The notes: generated by a model from the letters alone, not told the origin. DNA of 37,649 nucleotides from Gammaproteobacteria bacterium (GCA_015488755.1 WFNB01000122.1:1-37649); one strand, 5' to 3'. Positions 6,869 through 15,937 are shown, counted from the stretch's first letter. A program made the numbers and translations.

Positions 6869-8008
6869 ATGTTTGGAATAAGAAGGATTGTTATTGCACA
6901 ACATGAACGTGCAATCGTACTAAAAGATAAGCGTATTAATTCTATTTTAACTCCAGGTGTTTATTGGTTTGTTGATATTTTTAAGCGTCTGAATATTACC
7001 GTTTACAATAGTAATCACTTGGAATTTAACCATGATATGCTGAACAATTTATTAACAGAACAAAGTGAACTATGTGAGCAATATTTTCACATAGTGGAAC
7101 TTTCGGATCATGAAGTTGCTTATATCAGTTTGGATGGTAAGCTCAGCGCTATATTAGCACCTGCAAGCCGACAATTTTATTGGCGGGATGCCCGAAAGTT
7201 TACTGTTGAGATACAAAATATTAAACAAGACTTTGTGATTAATGAAGATAAATTATCACTACTATCCCATGATCGAATATTTCATTTTGGTGTTCAATAT
7301 CAAAAAGCAATCTTATCAGTAGAAGTTGCACAACAAACGATTGCTCTGTTATTTGTTGATGGTAAATTACTTAAAACCTTGGCTGCCGGTGTCTATGCAT
7401 TTTGGCAGTACAATCGTAAACTTAGCATTAAAATGGTTGATTTACGTTTGCAGTCTATGGATATATCGGGGCAGGAAATATTAACTAAAGATAAGGTGAG
7501 CTTACGTATTAATTTGGCAGCTAACTATCAAATTATTGATCCTGTTAAGGCGCATAATGGTGTGGTTAATATTATTGAGTTTATTTATAGAGAGTGCCAA
7601 TTTGCTATTAGGGAAGCCATTGGTACGGAAGTATTAGATGATTTATTGGCGAATAAGGGAGAATTGGACGCCATGATATTTAAGGCTGTGGCTAATACAT
7701 TGATAGACTTTGGTGTAAAAATCTTTAGTGTGGGTGTAAAAGACATTATCTTACCAGGTGATATGAAGGATATTTTAAATCAGGTTGTTGAAGTTGAAAA
7801 AGCGGCACAAGCTAATGTGATTAAACGTCGAGAAGAAACGGCTGCAACTCGTTCACTATTAAATACAGCAAAATTAATGGCACAAAATCCATTACTAATG
7901 CGTTTAAAAGAGCTAGAAACCATGGAAAAAATTACCGAGAAAGTGGATAAATTAACAGTCTTTGGTGGTTTGGATGGTGTCTTAAAAGAAGTTGTTAAAA
8001 TTGCATAA
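6869..8008 (+). CDS. slipin/SPFH (band 7) protein of the RNA-repair operon
   Basis: This 379-residue protein has a C-terminal SPFH/band 7 domain (about 150-320) with typical segments such as VDLRLQSMDISGQEILTKD, VSLRINLAANYQI, REAIGTEVLDDLL and FGVKIFSVGVKDIILP, then a helical tail. The N-terminal part has three related blocks near residues 7-35, 76-106 and 151-180, each ending in a variant of DGKL--IL-PG-Y-FW. There is no signal peptide or clear transmembrane helix. SPFH proteins assemble into membrane-associated scaffolds, and slipins have been reported next to RtcB genes in comparative-genomic surveys. AAGGAG lies upstream of the ATG. Its role in RNA repair is unknown. Confidence 0.85.
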   Translation: MFGIRRIVIAQHERAIVLKDKRINSILTPGVYWFVDIFKRLNITVYNSNHLEFNHDMLNNLLTEQSELCEQYFHIVELSDHEVAYISLDGKLSAILAPASRQFYWRDARKFTVEIQNIKQDFVINEDKLSLLSHDRIFHFGVQYQKAILSVEVAQQTIALLFVDGKLLKTLAAGVYAFWQYNRKLSIKMVDLRLQSMDISGQEILTKDKVSLRINLAANYQIIDPVKAHNGVVNIIEFIYRECQFAIREAIGTEVLDDLLANKGELDAMIFKAVANTLIDFGVKIFSVGVKDIILPGDMKDILNQVVEVEKAAQANVIKRREETAATRSLLNTAKLMAQNPLLMRLKELETMEKITEKVDKLTVFGGLDGVLKEVVKIA

Positions 8009-8130
8009 GATGTTTTGTTGAGATGCTCTGTCAATATTTTTATCTACTGGATATTGGCAGTATTTCAAAAGTCGTTGTAAAATGATCTCAGTATGTATCC
8101 CCACGAGTAAAAGACTAATAGGAAATGACT

Positions 8131-8547
8131 ATGCTGAATCAAGTAATGATCGGTGATGTAATGACTGCATCGCCCTATAGTATTGATATTAAAGATAAAT
8201 TGGTTGCTGCACAGCAACTAATGAGCGATAAGGCTATTCGTCATCTCCCAGTATTAGAAGGTAAAAATGCGGTCAGTGTGTTAACGGATAGAGATATTAA
8301 TTTGGCCTTGGCAGCCAATAAGAATGTACAGGCAGCAGAAGAGCTGATGGTTGAAGATGTGTGTGCTTTAAATCTCTATCAGGTAGACAAGACGGTTAAA
8401 TTATCCGATGTGGTCTCTTATATGGCAGACAAAGCGATTGGTTCAGTCTTGATCACCAATCAAGGAGAACTTGATGGTATTTTTACGGCAACAGATGCCT
8501 GTAAATACTTAGCTATGTGCCTAAATGGTGAGTTTTCTAAAGAATAA
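8131..8547 (+). CDS. twin CBS-domain protein
   Basis: This protein of 138 residues consists almost entirely of two CBS domains, about 5-58 (with VGDVMTASP-like opening IGDVMTASPYS and LPVLEGKNAVSVLTDRDI) and 73-128 (VEDVCALNLYQVDKTVKLSDV, GSVLITNQGELDGIFTATD). CBS pairs usually bind adenine nucleotides and regulate partner proteins. The start is placed at the ATG at 8131 because AGGA lies seven bases ahead of it; the ATG at 8125 is too close to that site. It lies 122 bp after the slipin gene on the same strand and is probably the last gene of the RNA-repair operon, though that is inferred from position only. Confidence 0.85.
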   Translation: MLNQVMIGDVMTASPYSIDIKDKLVAAQQLMSDKAIRHLPVLEGKNAVSVLTDRDINLALAANKNVQAAEELMVEDVCALNLYQVDKTVKLSDVVSYMADKAIGSVLITNQGELDGIFTATDACKYLAMCLNGEFSKE

Positions 8548-8652
8548 GTATTATAAATACAGGGTGTTTTTATTATTTGACATTGCTCTTAACTGTTAAC
8601 TCTGTCTGAATAATAAATGCATCTTTTATATTTACTATAAAGCATTCATAGA

Positions 8653-8792
8653 TAGGTACTTAAGAACTTTTTGGCTAGGATAACTCTGTGTTTACTACGC
8701 AAGACGCCGTAAACCCATCCTTAGAGGCTTTATTACCACATCCATGTGGCAAAAACTTCTTCCGCAAACACAGAGTTATCCTTAAGTACCTA
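8653..8792. repeat. palindromic intergenic element, MITE or REP-like
   Basis: The outer arms are TAGGTACTTAAG (8653-8664) and CTTAAGTACCTA (8781-8792). Inner arms GGATAACTCTGTGTTT (8678-8693) and AAACACAGAGTTATCC (8766-8781) are perfect complements. The left side carries 13 additional bases (8665-8677) between the two blocks. The centre contains the hairpin CCACAT-CC-ATGTGG (8736-8749). The central wording, with GTAAACCCATCC followed by paired 6-mers, resembles dispersed intergenic repeats I recall from gammaproteobacteria. It separates convergent genes and may act as a bidirectional terminator. Confidence 0.7.
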
Positions 8793-8826
8793 CATATGAT
8801 AAAGCATTATTCATTAGCAGGAATGC

Positions 8827-10752
8827 CTAACCCAATTTACCAGGGTAGTCAGCAATACCAGGGTTTTTACTAACACCTAATAATTTTGGATGGTTGATTT
8901 TAGACAGGCGTAAAATATTATCTTTGCTTTTAGCCTGAAGAATATAATCATGTACCACATCCCACATTAGTCGGCCTTCAGGCGTTCGGTTGACTGTAGC
9001 CCAGCCAGCAATCGTATACATTGTCTCGGCTTCAATAATATGACCATTATCAAGACGAGCTTCTGTAATACGCTCATAAATGGGTTTACTCGGGTCAATA
9101 GTATAATCCATGCCACCAACGCGCACCATGTCACCGCCGGATTGTAGATAAGGATCGGGATCAAATAAATTATCCGCAACACCCTCTAAAATTCTGAGTA
9201 AGTCGTGACCAGACATCTCAGCTACATAGGTTTCACCATACGTAATTGCGCATTGGGTCATAACATCTTCCATCGTGATCCAATCGCCTTTTAATGTTGT
9301 GGTTCCCCAACGAACACCAGCGGACATGGCAACATCGGCCTTATATTCATGACGCAAAGCATTACAAAGTACCTGATCCCATGTACCCATAAAATTACCT
9401 CGCCGATACAATAGGCGATCAGCAATGGCCAGTTTTTCGCTGAGAATGGCTTCATAGGTTTTACCCAGTCGGGATTGATTATAGATGTATTTTGGAGAGC
9501 GGCTTTCAATGATCTTTTTAGAGTACTTAGTTTGACGCATTTGCTTAATATAAGCAGCCATTTCCTTATCTTCTGGTAGCCAGTCAGTGATAATAGGGAG
9601 CATTTTATAATGCATAGACTTGAGCTTGCCATTTTGAAAATCAAAGTCCATAACACCAACATACTTACCATTAGAACCTGCATTCGTCACTAAGCAAGTG
9701 CCACCTGAAACATTTTTTACTTCGACAGGCTCAGGCATACCATCATGCGTATGACCACCAAAAACGGCATTGAGTCCAGGGACATTCTTGGCCATCTTAA
9801 TATCAACATCCATACCATTATGAGACAATAAAACAATGGCATCGGGCTTTTCTTCAGCACGGATCTTATTGACCAGCTCAATCATTTCATCTTCACGAAT
9901 ACCAAAGGACCAATCAGGGAAAAATTCTTGAGGATTAGCATTAGCAGTACGAGGAAATGCCTGACCCACAACACAGATGCGGGCACCATTGATTTCTTTG
10001 ATCACATAGGGACGAAAGGCATAACCGGTGTCTTCATCAAATAAACCGCTACCATTAAATTTTTCCACCATGGCAGGGTATTCATCACTCATAATGGCAT
10101 CTTCTTTGACGCGCACGTTTTGACCGATAAAATCACCCTTAAATAAGGCTACATTGGCGAGCACTTCTTCTTCTTTGTAGGTAAACTCCCAGTGACCTAC
10201 CATGACATCAACCCCCATAATATTAGAGGCTTCCACCATATCGACACCACGAGTCCATAAGGCCGTTCCAGTACCTTGCCATAAATCACCGCCGTCTAAG
10301 GTTAGGGTGTTTTCTTTACCACCGGCTTGCTGGCGTAGGCGATTGACTAATGTTTTAATATGAGCAAAACCACCGGTTTTACCATAAATACGAGCGACAT
10401 TTTCAAAATTAAGATAGGTATATGCATAGGCTTCAGGGGAATTAGCTTGCAGGTGCATATAGTTTAATAAATTTTTACCGACTACGTGAGGCGCACGCCC
10501 ATAAGCATCTCCTACACCTAGATTAACATTAGGTTCACGAAAATAAACGGGATTTAATTGCCCATGAACATCGGTAATATGTATGATACGGGCATTGCCC
10601 TTCATGGGTAAATTATAAAAATCTTCGGGCTTAGCTTTTGTGTTTTGCTTAGCTGATTGGCTAGCTGCATTGATAGGAAGTAATACTGGAACACTGCCGG
10701 CAACACCGGCCATGCCCATCATTTTAGTAAAATTACGTCTTGAAACTGTCAT
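8827..10752 (-). CDS. soxB: SoxB, manganese-dependent sulfate thiohydrolase
   Basis: SoxB releases sulfate from the SoxY-bound thiosulfonate intermediate in periplasmic thiosulfate oxidation. The protein shows a twin-arginine signal (SRRNFTKMMG, then a hydrophobic run and PINAAS) and the metallophosphoesterase motifs HITDVHGQLNP, DGGDLWQGTG, GHWEFTY, LLSHNGMDVD and GGHTHDGMPEP. The C-terminal 5'-nucleotidase-like domain carries SGGDMVRVGG. The start is taken as the ATG at 10752, which gives a short n-region before SRR; a TTG at 10779 would add nine residues. It has 641 residues, somewhat longer than typical SoxB. No other sox genes are in the window, so soxB is detached from soxXYZA. It is divergent from the TtrS-like kinase gene. 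Confidence 0.95.
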   Translation of the reverse strand: MTVSRRNFTKMMGMAGVAGSVPVLLPINAASQSAKQNTKAKPEDFYNLPMKGNARIIHITDVHGQLNPVYFREPNVNLGVGDAYGRAPHVVGKNLLNYMHLQANSPEAYAYTYLNFENVARIYGKTGGFAHIKTLVNRLRQQAGGKENTLTLDGGDLWQGTGTALWTRGVDMVEASNIMGVDVMVGHWEFTYKEEEVLANVALFKGDFIGQNVRVKEDAIMSDEYPAMVEKFNGSGLFDEDTGYAFRPYVIKEINGARICVVGQAFPRTANANPQEFFPDWSFGIREDEMIELVNKIRAEEKPDAIVLLSHNGMDVDIKMAKNVPGLNAVFGGHTHDGMPEPVEVKNVSGGTCLVTNAGSNGKYVGVMDFDFQNGKLKSMHYKMLPIITDWLPEDKEMAAYIKQMRQTKYSKKIIESRSPKYIYNQSRLGKTYEAILSEKLAIADRLLYRRGNFMGTWDQVLCNALRHEYKADVAMSAGVRWGTTTLKGDWITMEDVMTQCAITYGETYVAEMSGHDLLRILEGVADNLFDPDPYLQSGGDMVRVGGMDYTIDPSKPIYERITEARLDNGHIIEAETMYTIAGWATVNRTPEGRLMWDVVHDYILQAKSKDNILRLSKINHPKLLGVSKNPGIADYPGKLG

Positions 10753-10904
10753 TAATTTGCTCGCTGGTGGATGATTCAACTGGTTTGTTTAGATTAATAC
10801 TCCATTATAAAAAAAATTGCCTACATTAAAATGGAGAAAAATAAGATAGACTATGGTGGTATTCCACAATAGAAATATTTGTTTAAAGATTTATGGTGGC
10901 TCTT

Positions 10905-10940
10905 TTATTGTTATTGTTATTGTTATTGTTATTGTTATTG
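10905..10940 (+). repeat. six tandem TTATTG hexamers upstream of the sensor-kinase gene
   Basis: Six perfect TTATTG units lie 21 bp upstream of the kinase ATG, where promoter or leader elements are expected. No clear ribosome-binding site is visible between the repeat and the ATG. Copy-number change by slippage would alter spacing by six-base steps. Confidence 0.9.
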
Positions 10941-10961
10941 TTTACTTATAACTGAAATATT

Positions 10962-13172
10962 ATGAAATTAACGATTGTATCTGCTCTGGTGTTGTGTTGT
11001 ACCTTACTCATTATGCCGATAGTATCAGCTAATGAAAAACTTGTCCATATTGGTGTGCTGAATCATCGAGGCTATAATATTACCAAACAAATATGGCAGC
11101 CGACAGCAGATTATCTTAGTGAGACTATCTCGTCTTATCGCTTTGATATTATCCCACTAGACTTTGATGAGATTGATTCGGCTGTTAATAATAGCGATAT
11201 TGATTTCTTACTTGTGAATTCAGGTATTTATGTCAATATGGAAGTACGCTATCGGATCTCACGTATTGTTACGCTTAATAATAAAATTGATGGTATTCCC
11301 CTAAATGTGTTTGGTGGCGTTATTTTTACTCGTAAAAATCGTGATGATATTGATTCAATTGCCAGCATTAAACATAAGCGTTTTATGGCCGTAGATAAAA
11401 CCTCATTAGGTGGTTTCCAAATGGCTTGGCAACTGATGAAAGAGGCAGGGGTTGATCCTTTTAGTGATTTTCTTTCTATGTCTTTTGCAGGCAATCATGA
11501 TGAAGTGGTGATGGCGGTTAAAAATGGTTTGGTTGATGCAGGCACCGTACGTACTGGTATTTTAGAAATTTTAGCTGCCAAGGGTGATATTCGCTTAGAT
11601 GAATTTAAAATTATCTCTCCTATTGATAATGATGGCTTTCCTTATCTTCATAGTACCCCATTATATCCTGAATGGCCCTTTAGCAAATTAAGATATACTT
11701 CTAATGAATTGGCTCAAAAAGTGGCTTTGTCACTGCTAAAAATGAAAAATACCCATGTGATTGATGTGGATCATCACTATGTGGGGTGGACGATTCCTTT
11801 AAGTTACCAACCTGTGCATGACCTATTTAAAGAATTGCATTTAACACCTTATGAAGAATATGGACGTTTTACCTTATTAGATGCCATTAAACGTTATTGG
11901 AAAGGGATTGCCGCGCTACTATTTTTCACACTCATTATGACCTTAATGAGCACTTGGATTGTGCGTTTAAATCGACAGTTAAAAAAATCAAAGAAATCCT
12001 TAGAATATCAGCATGATTTGGTGCTCAACTCAGTCTGTGATGGTATTTATGGGGTTGATGTTCAAGGTAATTGCATCTTTATGAACCGCTCCATGCGAGA
12101 AAATACGGGTTGGGAAATTAAAGATTTTAGAGAAGGCAATCAACATATCTTGTTGCACCACTCTCATGAAGATGGCTCTGTACATAAATTGGAAGAATGC
12201 CCGGTTTATCTGACGTTTATGGACAAACAGCCACGTTATATTGATGATGATGTTTTCTGGAAAAAAGATGGTACCTGTTTCCCTGTGGAGTACAGTAGTA
12301 CGCCAATTATTGACTACAAGGGTGATGCAGTTGGCAGTGTTGTCGTGTATCGAGATATTAGTGATCGTAAGTTAGCTGATGAAGAAAAACGTCGCCATCA
12401 AACAGAAATTGCCCATATGGCACGTCTCAATACCATGGGGGAGATGACCTCAGGCATTGCTCATGAATTAAACCAGCCATTAACTGCCATTGCAACGACT
12501 TCATTTGCTTGCATTCAGATGTTAGAAACCGGTCGTGTCGCAAAAGACAAACTGGTTGATATTTTAGAAACAATTGGTCGACAGGCAGAACACTCAGGAG
12601 AGATCATTAAACAATTGCGCCAGTTTGTACGTAAAGAACAGCCAGAACGTTCGATGACGAATATTAATGATCTGATTAACGAAGTGTTATTATTTGTTAA
12701 ATCAGAGTCCTTAAAATCAAATATTAAAATTATTCGTGAAATGGACAAAAACTTACCTAAAGTGTTGGTACAACCCATACAAATTGAACAAGTCTTGTTA
12801 AACTTATTAAAGAATTCAATAGAGTCGTTACAAACCAGTCAAACGGCTAATAAACACTTAATTATAAAAACAGAGTTGGCTGGGGAAAATGCTTTAGTTG
12901 TCACAGTAGAAGATAATGGTCCCGGTATTAATAAAGCGCTCAAAGAAGATGTGTTTGACCCATTTATTACCAATAAGACTGACGGTTTAGGCTTAGGCTT
13001 GTCGATCAGTCAAGGAATAATCGAAGCGCATCATGGCAAGCTGTATTTGCATACCTCTTATGTCAGTGATATCTATGGTGAAGGACAAACTGTTTTTCGT
13101 TTTACCTTACCTGTTTTAAATGAAATTTCAGTAATAAACAATAATGTCTCGTTAAAAAATTTAGTGAGATAA
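10962..13172 (+). CDS. ttrS: TtrS-like hybrid-sensor histidine kinase with PhnD-type periplasmic domain
   Basis: This 736-residue kinase has a signal segment (1-24), a periplasmic PhnD/phosphonate-binding-like domain (about 28-290, beginning HIGVLNHRGYN), and one transmembrane helix near 312-332. A PAS domain (about 350-470) follows, then HisKA with GIAHELNQP (phospho-acceptor His501) and a HATPase domain with LLNLLKNSIESL, VEDNGPGI and GLGLGLSIS. This is the architecture of TtrS, the tetrathionate sensor, although the ligand here could be another sulfur oxyanion. The response-regulator gene follows after 17 bp. Its position opposite soxB suggests control of sulfur oxidation. The gene symbol is by architecture and context. 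Confidence 0.8.
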   Translation: MKLTIVSALVLCCTLLIMPIVSANEKLVHIGVLNHRGYNITKQIWQPTADYLSETISSYRFDIIPLDFDEIDSAVNNSDIDFLLVNSGIYVNMEVRYRISRIVTLNNKIDGIPLNVFGGVIFTRKNRDDIDSIASIKHKRFMAVDKTSLGGFQMAWQLMKEAGVDPFSDFLSMSFAGNHDEVVMAVKNGLVDAGTVRTGILEILAAKGDIRLDEFKIISPIDNDGFPYLHSTPLYPEWPFSKLRYTSNELAQKVALSLLKMKNTHVIDVDHHYVGWTIPLSYQPVHDLFKELHLTPYEEYGRFTLLDAIKRYWKGIAALLFFTLIMTLMSTWIVRLNRQLKKSKKSLEYQHDLVLNSVCDGIYGVDVQGNCIFMNRSMRENTGWEIKDFREGNQHILLHHSHEDGSVHKLEECPVYLTFMDKQPRYIDDDVFWKKDGTCFPVEYSSTPIIDYKGDAVGSVVVYRDISDRKLADEEKRRHQTEIAHMARLNTMGEMTSGIAHELNQPLTAIATTSFACIQMLETGRVAKDKLVDILETIGRQAEHSGEIIKQLRQFVRKEQPERSMTNINDLINEVLLFVKSESLKSNIKIIREMDKNLPKVLVQPIQIEQVLLNLLKNSIESLQTSQTANKHLIIKTELAGENALVVTVEDNGPGINKALKEDVFDPFITNKTDGLGLGLSISQGIIEAHHGKLYLHTSYVSDIYGEGQTVFRFTLPVLNEISVINNNVSLKNLVR

Positions 13173-13189
13173 ACAAAGAGTAATGAATT

Positions 13190-13804
13190 ATGAATGATAA
13201 CCCCAGTGTTTTTATTGTTGATGATGATGAACAAGTTCGCAGTGCTCTGACCCTGCTTATGGAATCGGTTGGTTTACAAACGCAAAGTTTTTCTTCTGCA
13301 TATGAATATTTAGAACAATTTGATGCATCCAAACCAGGGTGTCTTATTCTTGACGTTCGCATGCCGGGTATTAGTGGTTTGGATTTGCAAGCAAGATTAA
13401 GTGCAGAAAAAATTCATCCACCGATTATTATTATTACGGGTCATGGTGATGTTCCTATGGCAGTCAGAGCAGTGACTGCAGGAGCGGTAGACTTTATAGA
13501 AAAACCTTTTAATAATCAGGCAATGCTGGATAATGTTCATAGAGCCATTGAATTAGATGCTAAACATCGAGGAGAGTCCTCTCGTTTACAAGAAGTAGAA
13601 ACTCGGTATAATGCACTGACCCCAAGAGAAAAAGAAGTATTATTATATGTTATTGCAGGTAAGCGCAATAAAATCATTGCTTCTGATATGAGTATTAGTC
13701 AGTCCACAGTAGAAGCCCATCGTTCTAAAGTGATGGAAAAAATGACCGCAAAATCATTATCCGATCTCATGCGTATGGCACTTTTATTAAAATTAATTTC
13801 ATAA
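13190..13804 (+). CDS. ttrR: FixJ/TtrR-family response regulator
   Basis: The protein has 204 residues. The receiver domain has the acidic cluster IVDDDEQVR (9-17), phospho-acceptor Asp55 in LILDVRMPG, and Lys105 in EKPF. The C-terminal LuxR-type helix-turn-helix (about 138-185) reads LTPREKEVLLYVIAGKRNK and then SQSTVEAHRSKVMEKM. The FixJ-like arrangement matches TtrR, the partner of TtrS. The gene follows the kinase gene directly. Likely targets are the divergent soxB or sulfur genes elsewhere, which is inferred from context. Confidence 0.87.
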   Translation: MNDNPSVFIVDDDEQVRSALTLLMESVGLQTQSFSSAYEYLEQFDASKPGCLILDVRMPGISGLDLQARLSAEKIHPPIIIITGHGDVPMAVRAVTAGAVDFIEKPFNNQAMLDNVHRAIELDAKHRGESSRLQEVETRYNALTPREKEVLLYVIAGKRNKIIASDMSISQSTVEAHRSKVMEKMTAKSLSDLMRMALLLKLIS

Positions 13805-13932
13805 AATCTTTCTGCTATTGGTGGCATGTTATAGTATTTCTTTTACCTTAAATATCAACTCTATTACTGCACCCACAAGCTCTTTAAGGTATAATCCTAA
13901 ATAAATCATAACTTGGACTATACCTGTAAACG

Positions 13933-14667
13933 ATGCCTAATATGAGTAAGCTTGATAATACCTTTGGTCAACAACGTGTTTCTCAGCAACAACGTGAAGC
14001 AAAGATCCGCCGAGTGTTTCAACTGGTTGCTCCTCGATATGATTTAATGAATGATTTTATGAGTTTTGCGACTCATCGGATCTGGAAACGTTTTTTTGTT
14101 AATTATATTAATTTTAGTAGCACGGATGTTATAGTTGATTTGGCCGGTGGTACGGGAGACATTGCCCGTAAATTGCTGCAAAAAGGAGCCAATGTTATTG
14201 TGGTTGACCCCAGTCTTGAGATGATGCAGGCGGGTGTTCAAGCTCATCGCGTGCAAGTCACAAATATTGCCGCAACGGGTGAACAATTGCCTTTTGCTGA
14301 TAATAGTATTGATAAATTAACCATCTCCTTTGGTATCCGTAATATGACCAGTATGGCTGATGCACTTAAAGAAATACATCGAGTGCTTAAACCAGAGGGT
14401 TGCTATTATTGTCTAGAATTTTCTCGTCCTATGATGCCCATTCGCCCTTTTTATAATCTATATAATCAATACATTATTCCTCGCTTGGGCGCACTGGTTG
14501 CAGGACAACCAGAAGCGTATCAATACTTAATTGAGTCCATCCGTCGTTTTCCTGATCAGCAAGAAATGAAAACATTACTTCAAGAAGCGGGTTTTTCTAA
14601 GGTTAGCTATCGTAATTTATTTTTTGGTATTGCCTGTATTCATATTGCCACTAATGACACAGAATAA
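13933..14667 (+). CDS. ubiE: UbiE/MenG, ubiquinone/menaquinone C-methyltransferase
   Basis: This 244-residue SAM-dependent methyltransferase carries the UbiE signatures FQLVAPRYDLMND (29-41), motif I VDLAGGTGDIARK (68-80), SFGIRNMTSM and HRVLKPEGCYYCLEFSRP. It methylates demethylmenaquinol and, in organisms that make it, the ubiquinone precursor. Its 3' end overlaps menE by 14 bp and it faces the other men genes, so a role in menaquinone synthesis is likely. Start at 13933 or nine bases later (second ATG). Confidence 0.92.
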   Translation: MPNMSKLDNTFGQQRVSQQQREAKIRRVFQLVAPRYDLMNDFMSFATHRIWKRFFVNYINFSSTDVIVDLAGGTGDIARKLLQKGANVIVVDPSLEMMQAGVQAHRVQVTNIAATGEQLPFADNSIDKLTISFGIRNMTSMADALKEIHRVLKPEGCYYCLEFSRPMMPIRPFYNLYNQYIIPRLGALVAGQPEAYQYLIESIRRFPDQQEMKTLLQEAGFSKVSYRNLFFGIACIHIATNDTE

Positions 14668-15937
14668 TTCCATTGATACTTTAAGTCCCCAACTGACACT
14701 ATGCTATGAAAATAAATATTATTTATGGCAAGATATTAGTGCTCAAATAATAGCTTATTGTCAGCTAAATAAAGCTCAGTCTAAAGATTCTTTTATTGTA
14801 TATAGTCAGGATGTATTTCTCACGCTTCTGTCGTTACTGGCGGGTTTCACTGCTAAAAAATTAGTATTTCCAACCTGTTCTGATACTTTTTATAATACGA
14901 TAAGCTTTAATCAAGATGAACAACAACTTGCCTTAGCCATAGTTACCAGTGGTACGCAATCAGAGCCAAAGATTACGCTATTGAGTCGTAATAATATCAT
15001 TGCTCATTGCCAATCATTTAATAAAATAATTCCTACTAAGAAAAATTCCATCTGGCTTAATTGTTTGCCATTAAATCACATTGCTGGTGTGATGATTGTG
15101 TACCGTTGTTGGTTTCATCAGGCGACTTTATTACTACATAATGGTTTTAACGCCGATAAGGTATGGCATGACATTCAGTTTTCTTCAGTTTCACATATTT
15201 CTTTAGTACCTAGAATGCTCCATTGCTTATTAGCATCGGCTCATGGAAATAAGCCCCCTGAAAGCCTTCAGTATGTACTTGTAGGAGGGGATAAACTACC
15301 GATTGATCTGCATCAGCGTGCTCTTTCTCTTGGCTGGCCCATTTATATCAGCTATGGTATGACAGAAGCAACATCCAGTATTGCTATTGGCAAAACAACA
15401 GAGTGCTTAAGCCTATTAGAAGGGCTTGGTGTTCAATTAGAGCCGAATCAAGTGCTGAAAATTAAAGGGGATATGATTTTTTCCCATTATTATAAAAAAG
15501 CTAAAAGAGCCGATGGCGATTGGTTTATTACTCAGGACAAGGTACACCTAAAGGGGCAGTGTTTACAAGTAATGGCTCGTAATAGTCATATGATTATTTC
15601 AGGGGGTGAAACTATTGCCCCAGAATTTATTGAATCACTATTTTCTCTTGATAGTTGCTTTGTCAAAGATATTGCGATTGGGCATTATAGTGATCCTGAT
15701 CCTAAAGATAAGCAATATTGGGGCGACACCATTGTTGCTGTTTTTTGTGGAGAGCTTTCTTATTTAGCCTATTGGATCATCAGCAATATTGCTAAGGCTT
15801 ATCGCCCCAGACTCTTATTGTCGGTACAGAATATTCCACGAAATAGTATGGGTAAAGTGGATCGAAGGGCATTGCAAACAATTATAAAGGATGAAATAAA
15901 TCGGGCAGTGCCTCTCGATTCTTTGTCTGCTGATTGA
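14654..15937 (+). CDS. menE: MenE, o-succinylbenzoate-CoA ligase
   Basis: This adenylate-forming enzyme activates o-succinylbenzoate with CoA. AMP-binding landmarks are AIVTSGTQSEPK, LPLNHIAGVMIVYRC, VLVGGDKLP, YGMTEATSS and the C-terminal SGGETIAPEFIE and RNSMGKVDRR. The ATG at 14654 is preferred; a TTG at 14624 would add ten residues and sit deeper inside ubiE. With 427 residues it is slightly short for the family. It overlaps ubiE by 14 bp and runs 56 bp into the end of the convergent thioesterase gene. Confidence 0.9.
   Translation: MTQNNSIDTLSPQLTLCYENKYYLWQDISAQIIAYCQLNKAQSKDSFIVYSQDVFLTLLSLLAGFTAKKLVFPTCSDTFYNTISFNQDEQQLALAIVTSGTQSEPKITLLSRNNIIAHCQSFNKIIPTKKNSIWLNCLPLNHIAGVMIVYRCWFHQATLLLHNGFNADKVWHDIQFSSVSHISLVPRMLHCLLASAHGNKPPESLQYVLVGGDKLPIDLHQRALSLGWPIYISYGMTEATSSIAIGKTTECLSLLEGLGVQLEPNQVLKIKGDMIFSHYYKKAKRADGDWFITQDKVHLKGQCLQVMARNSHMIISGGETIAPEFIESLFSLDSCFVKDIAIGHYSDPDPKDKQYWGDTIVAVFCGELSYLAYWIISNIAKAYRPRLLLSVQNIPRNSMGKVDRRALQTIIKDEINRAVPLDSLSAD

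Noticed and set aside
8653-8792. CRISPR array
   Set aside because: The repeats are inverted, not direct and regularly spaced, and no cas genes are present.
8688-8873. Open frame of 61 codons across the palindromic element and the end of soxB
   Set aside because: It consists of repeat sequence and soxB antisense, with no ribosome-binding site and no protein-like composition.
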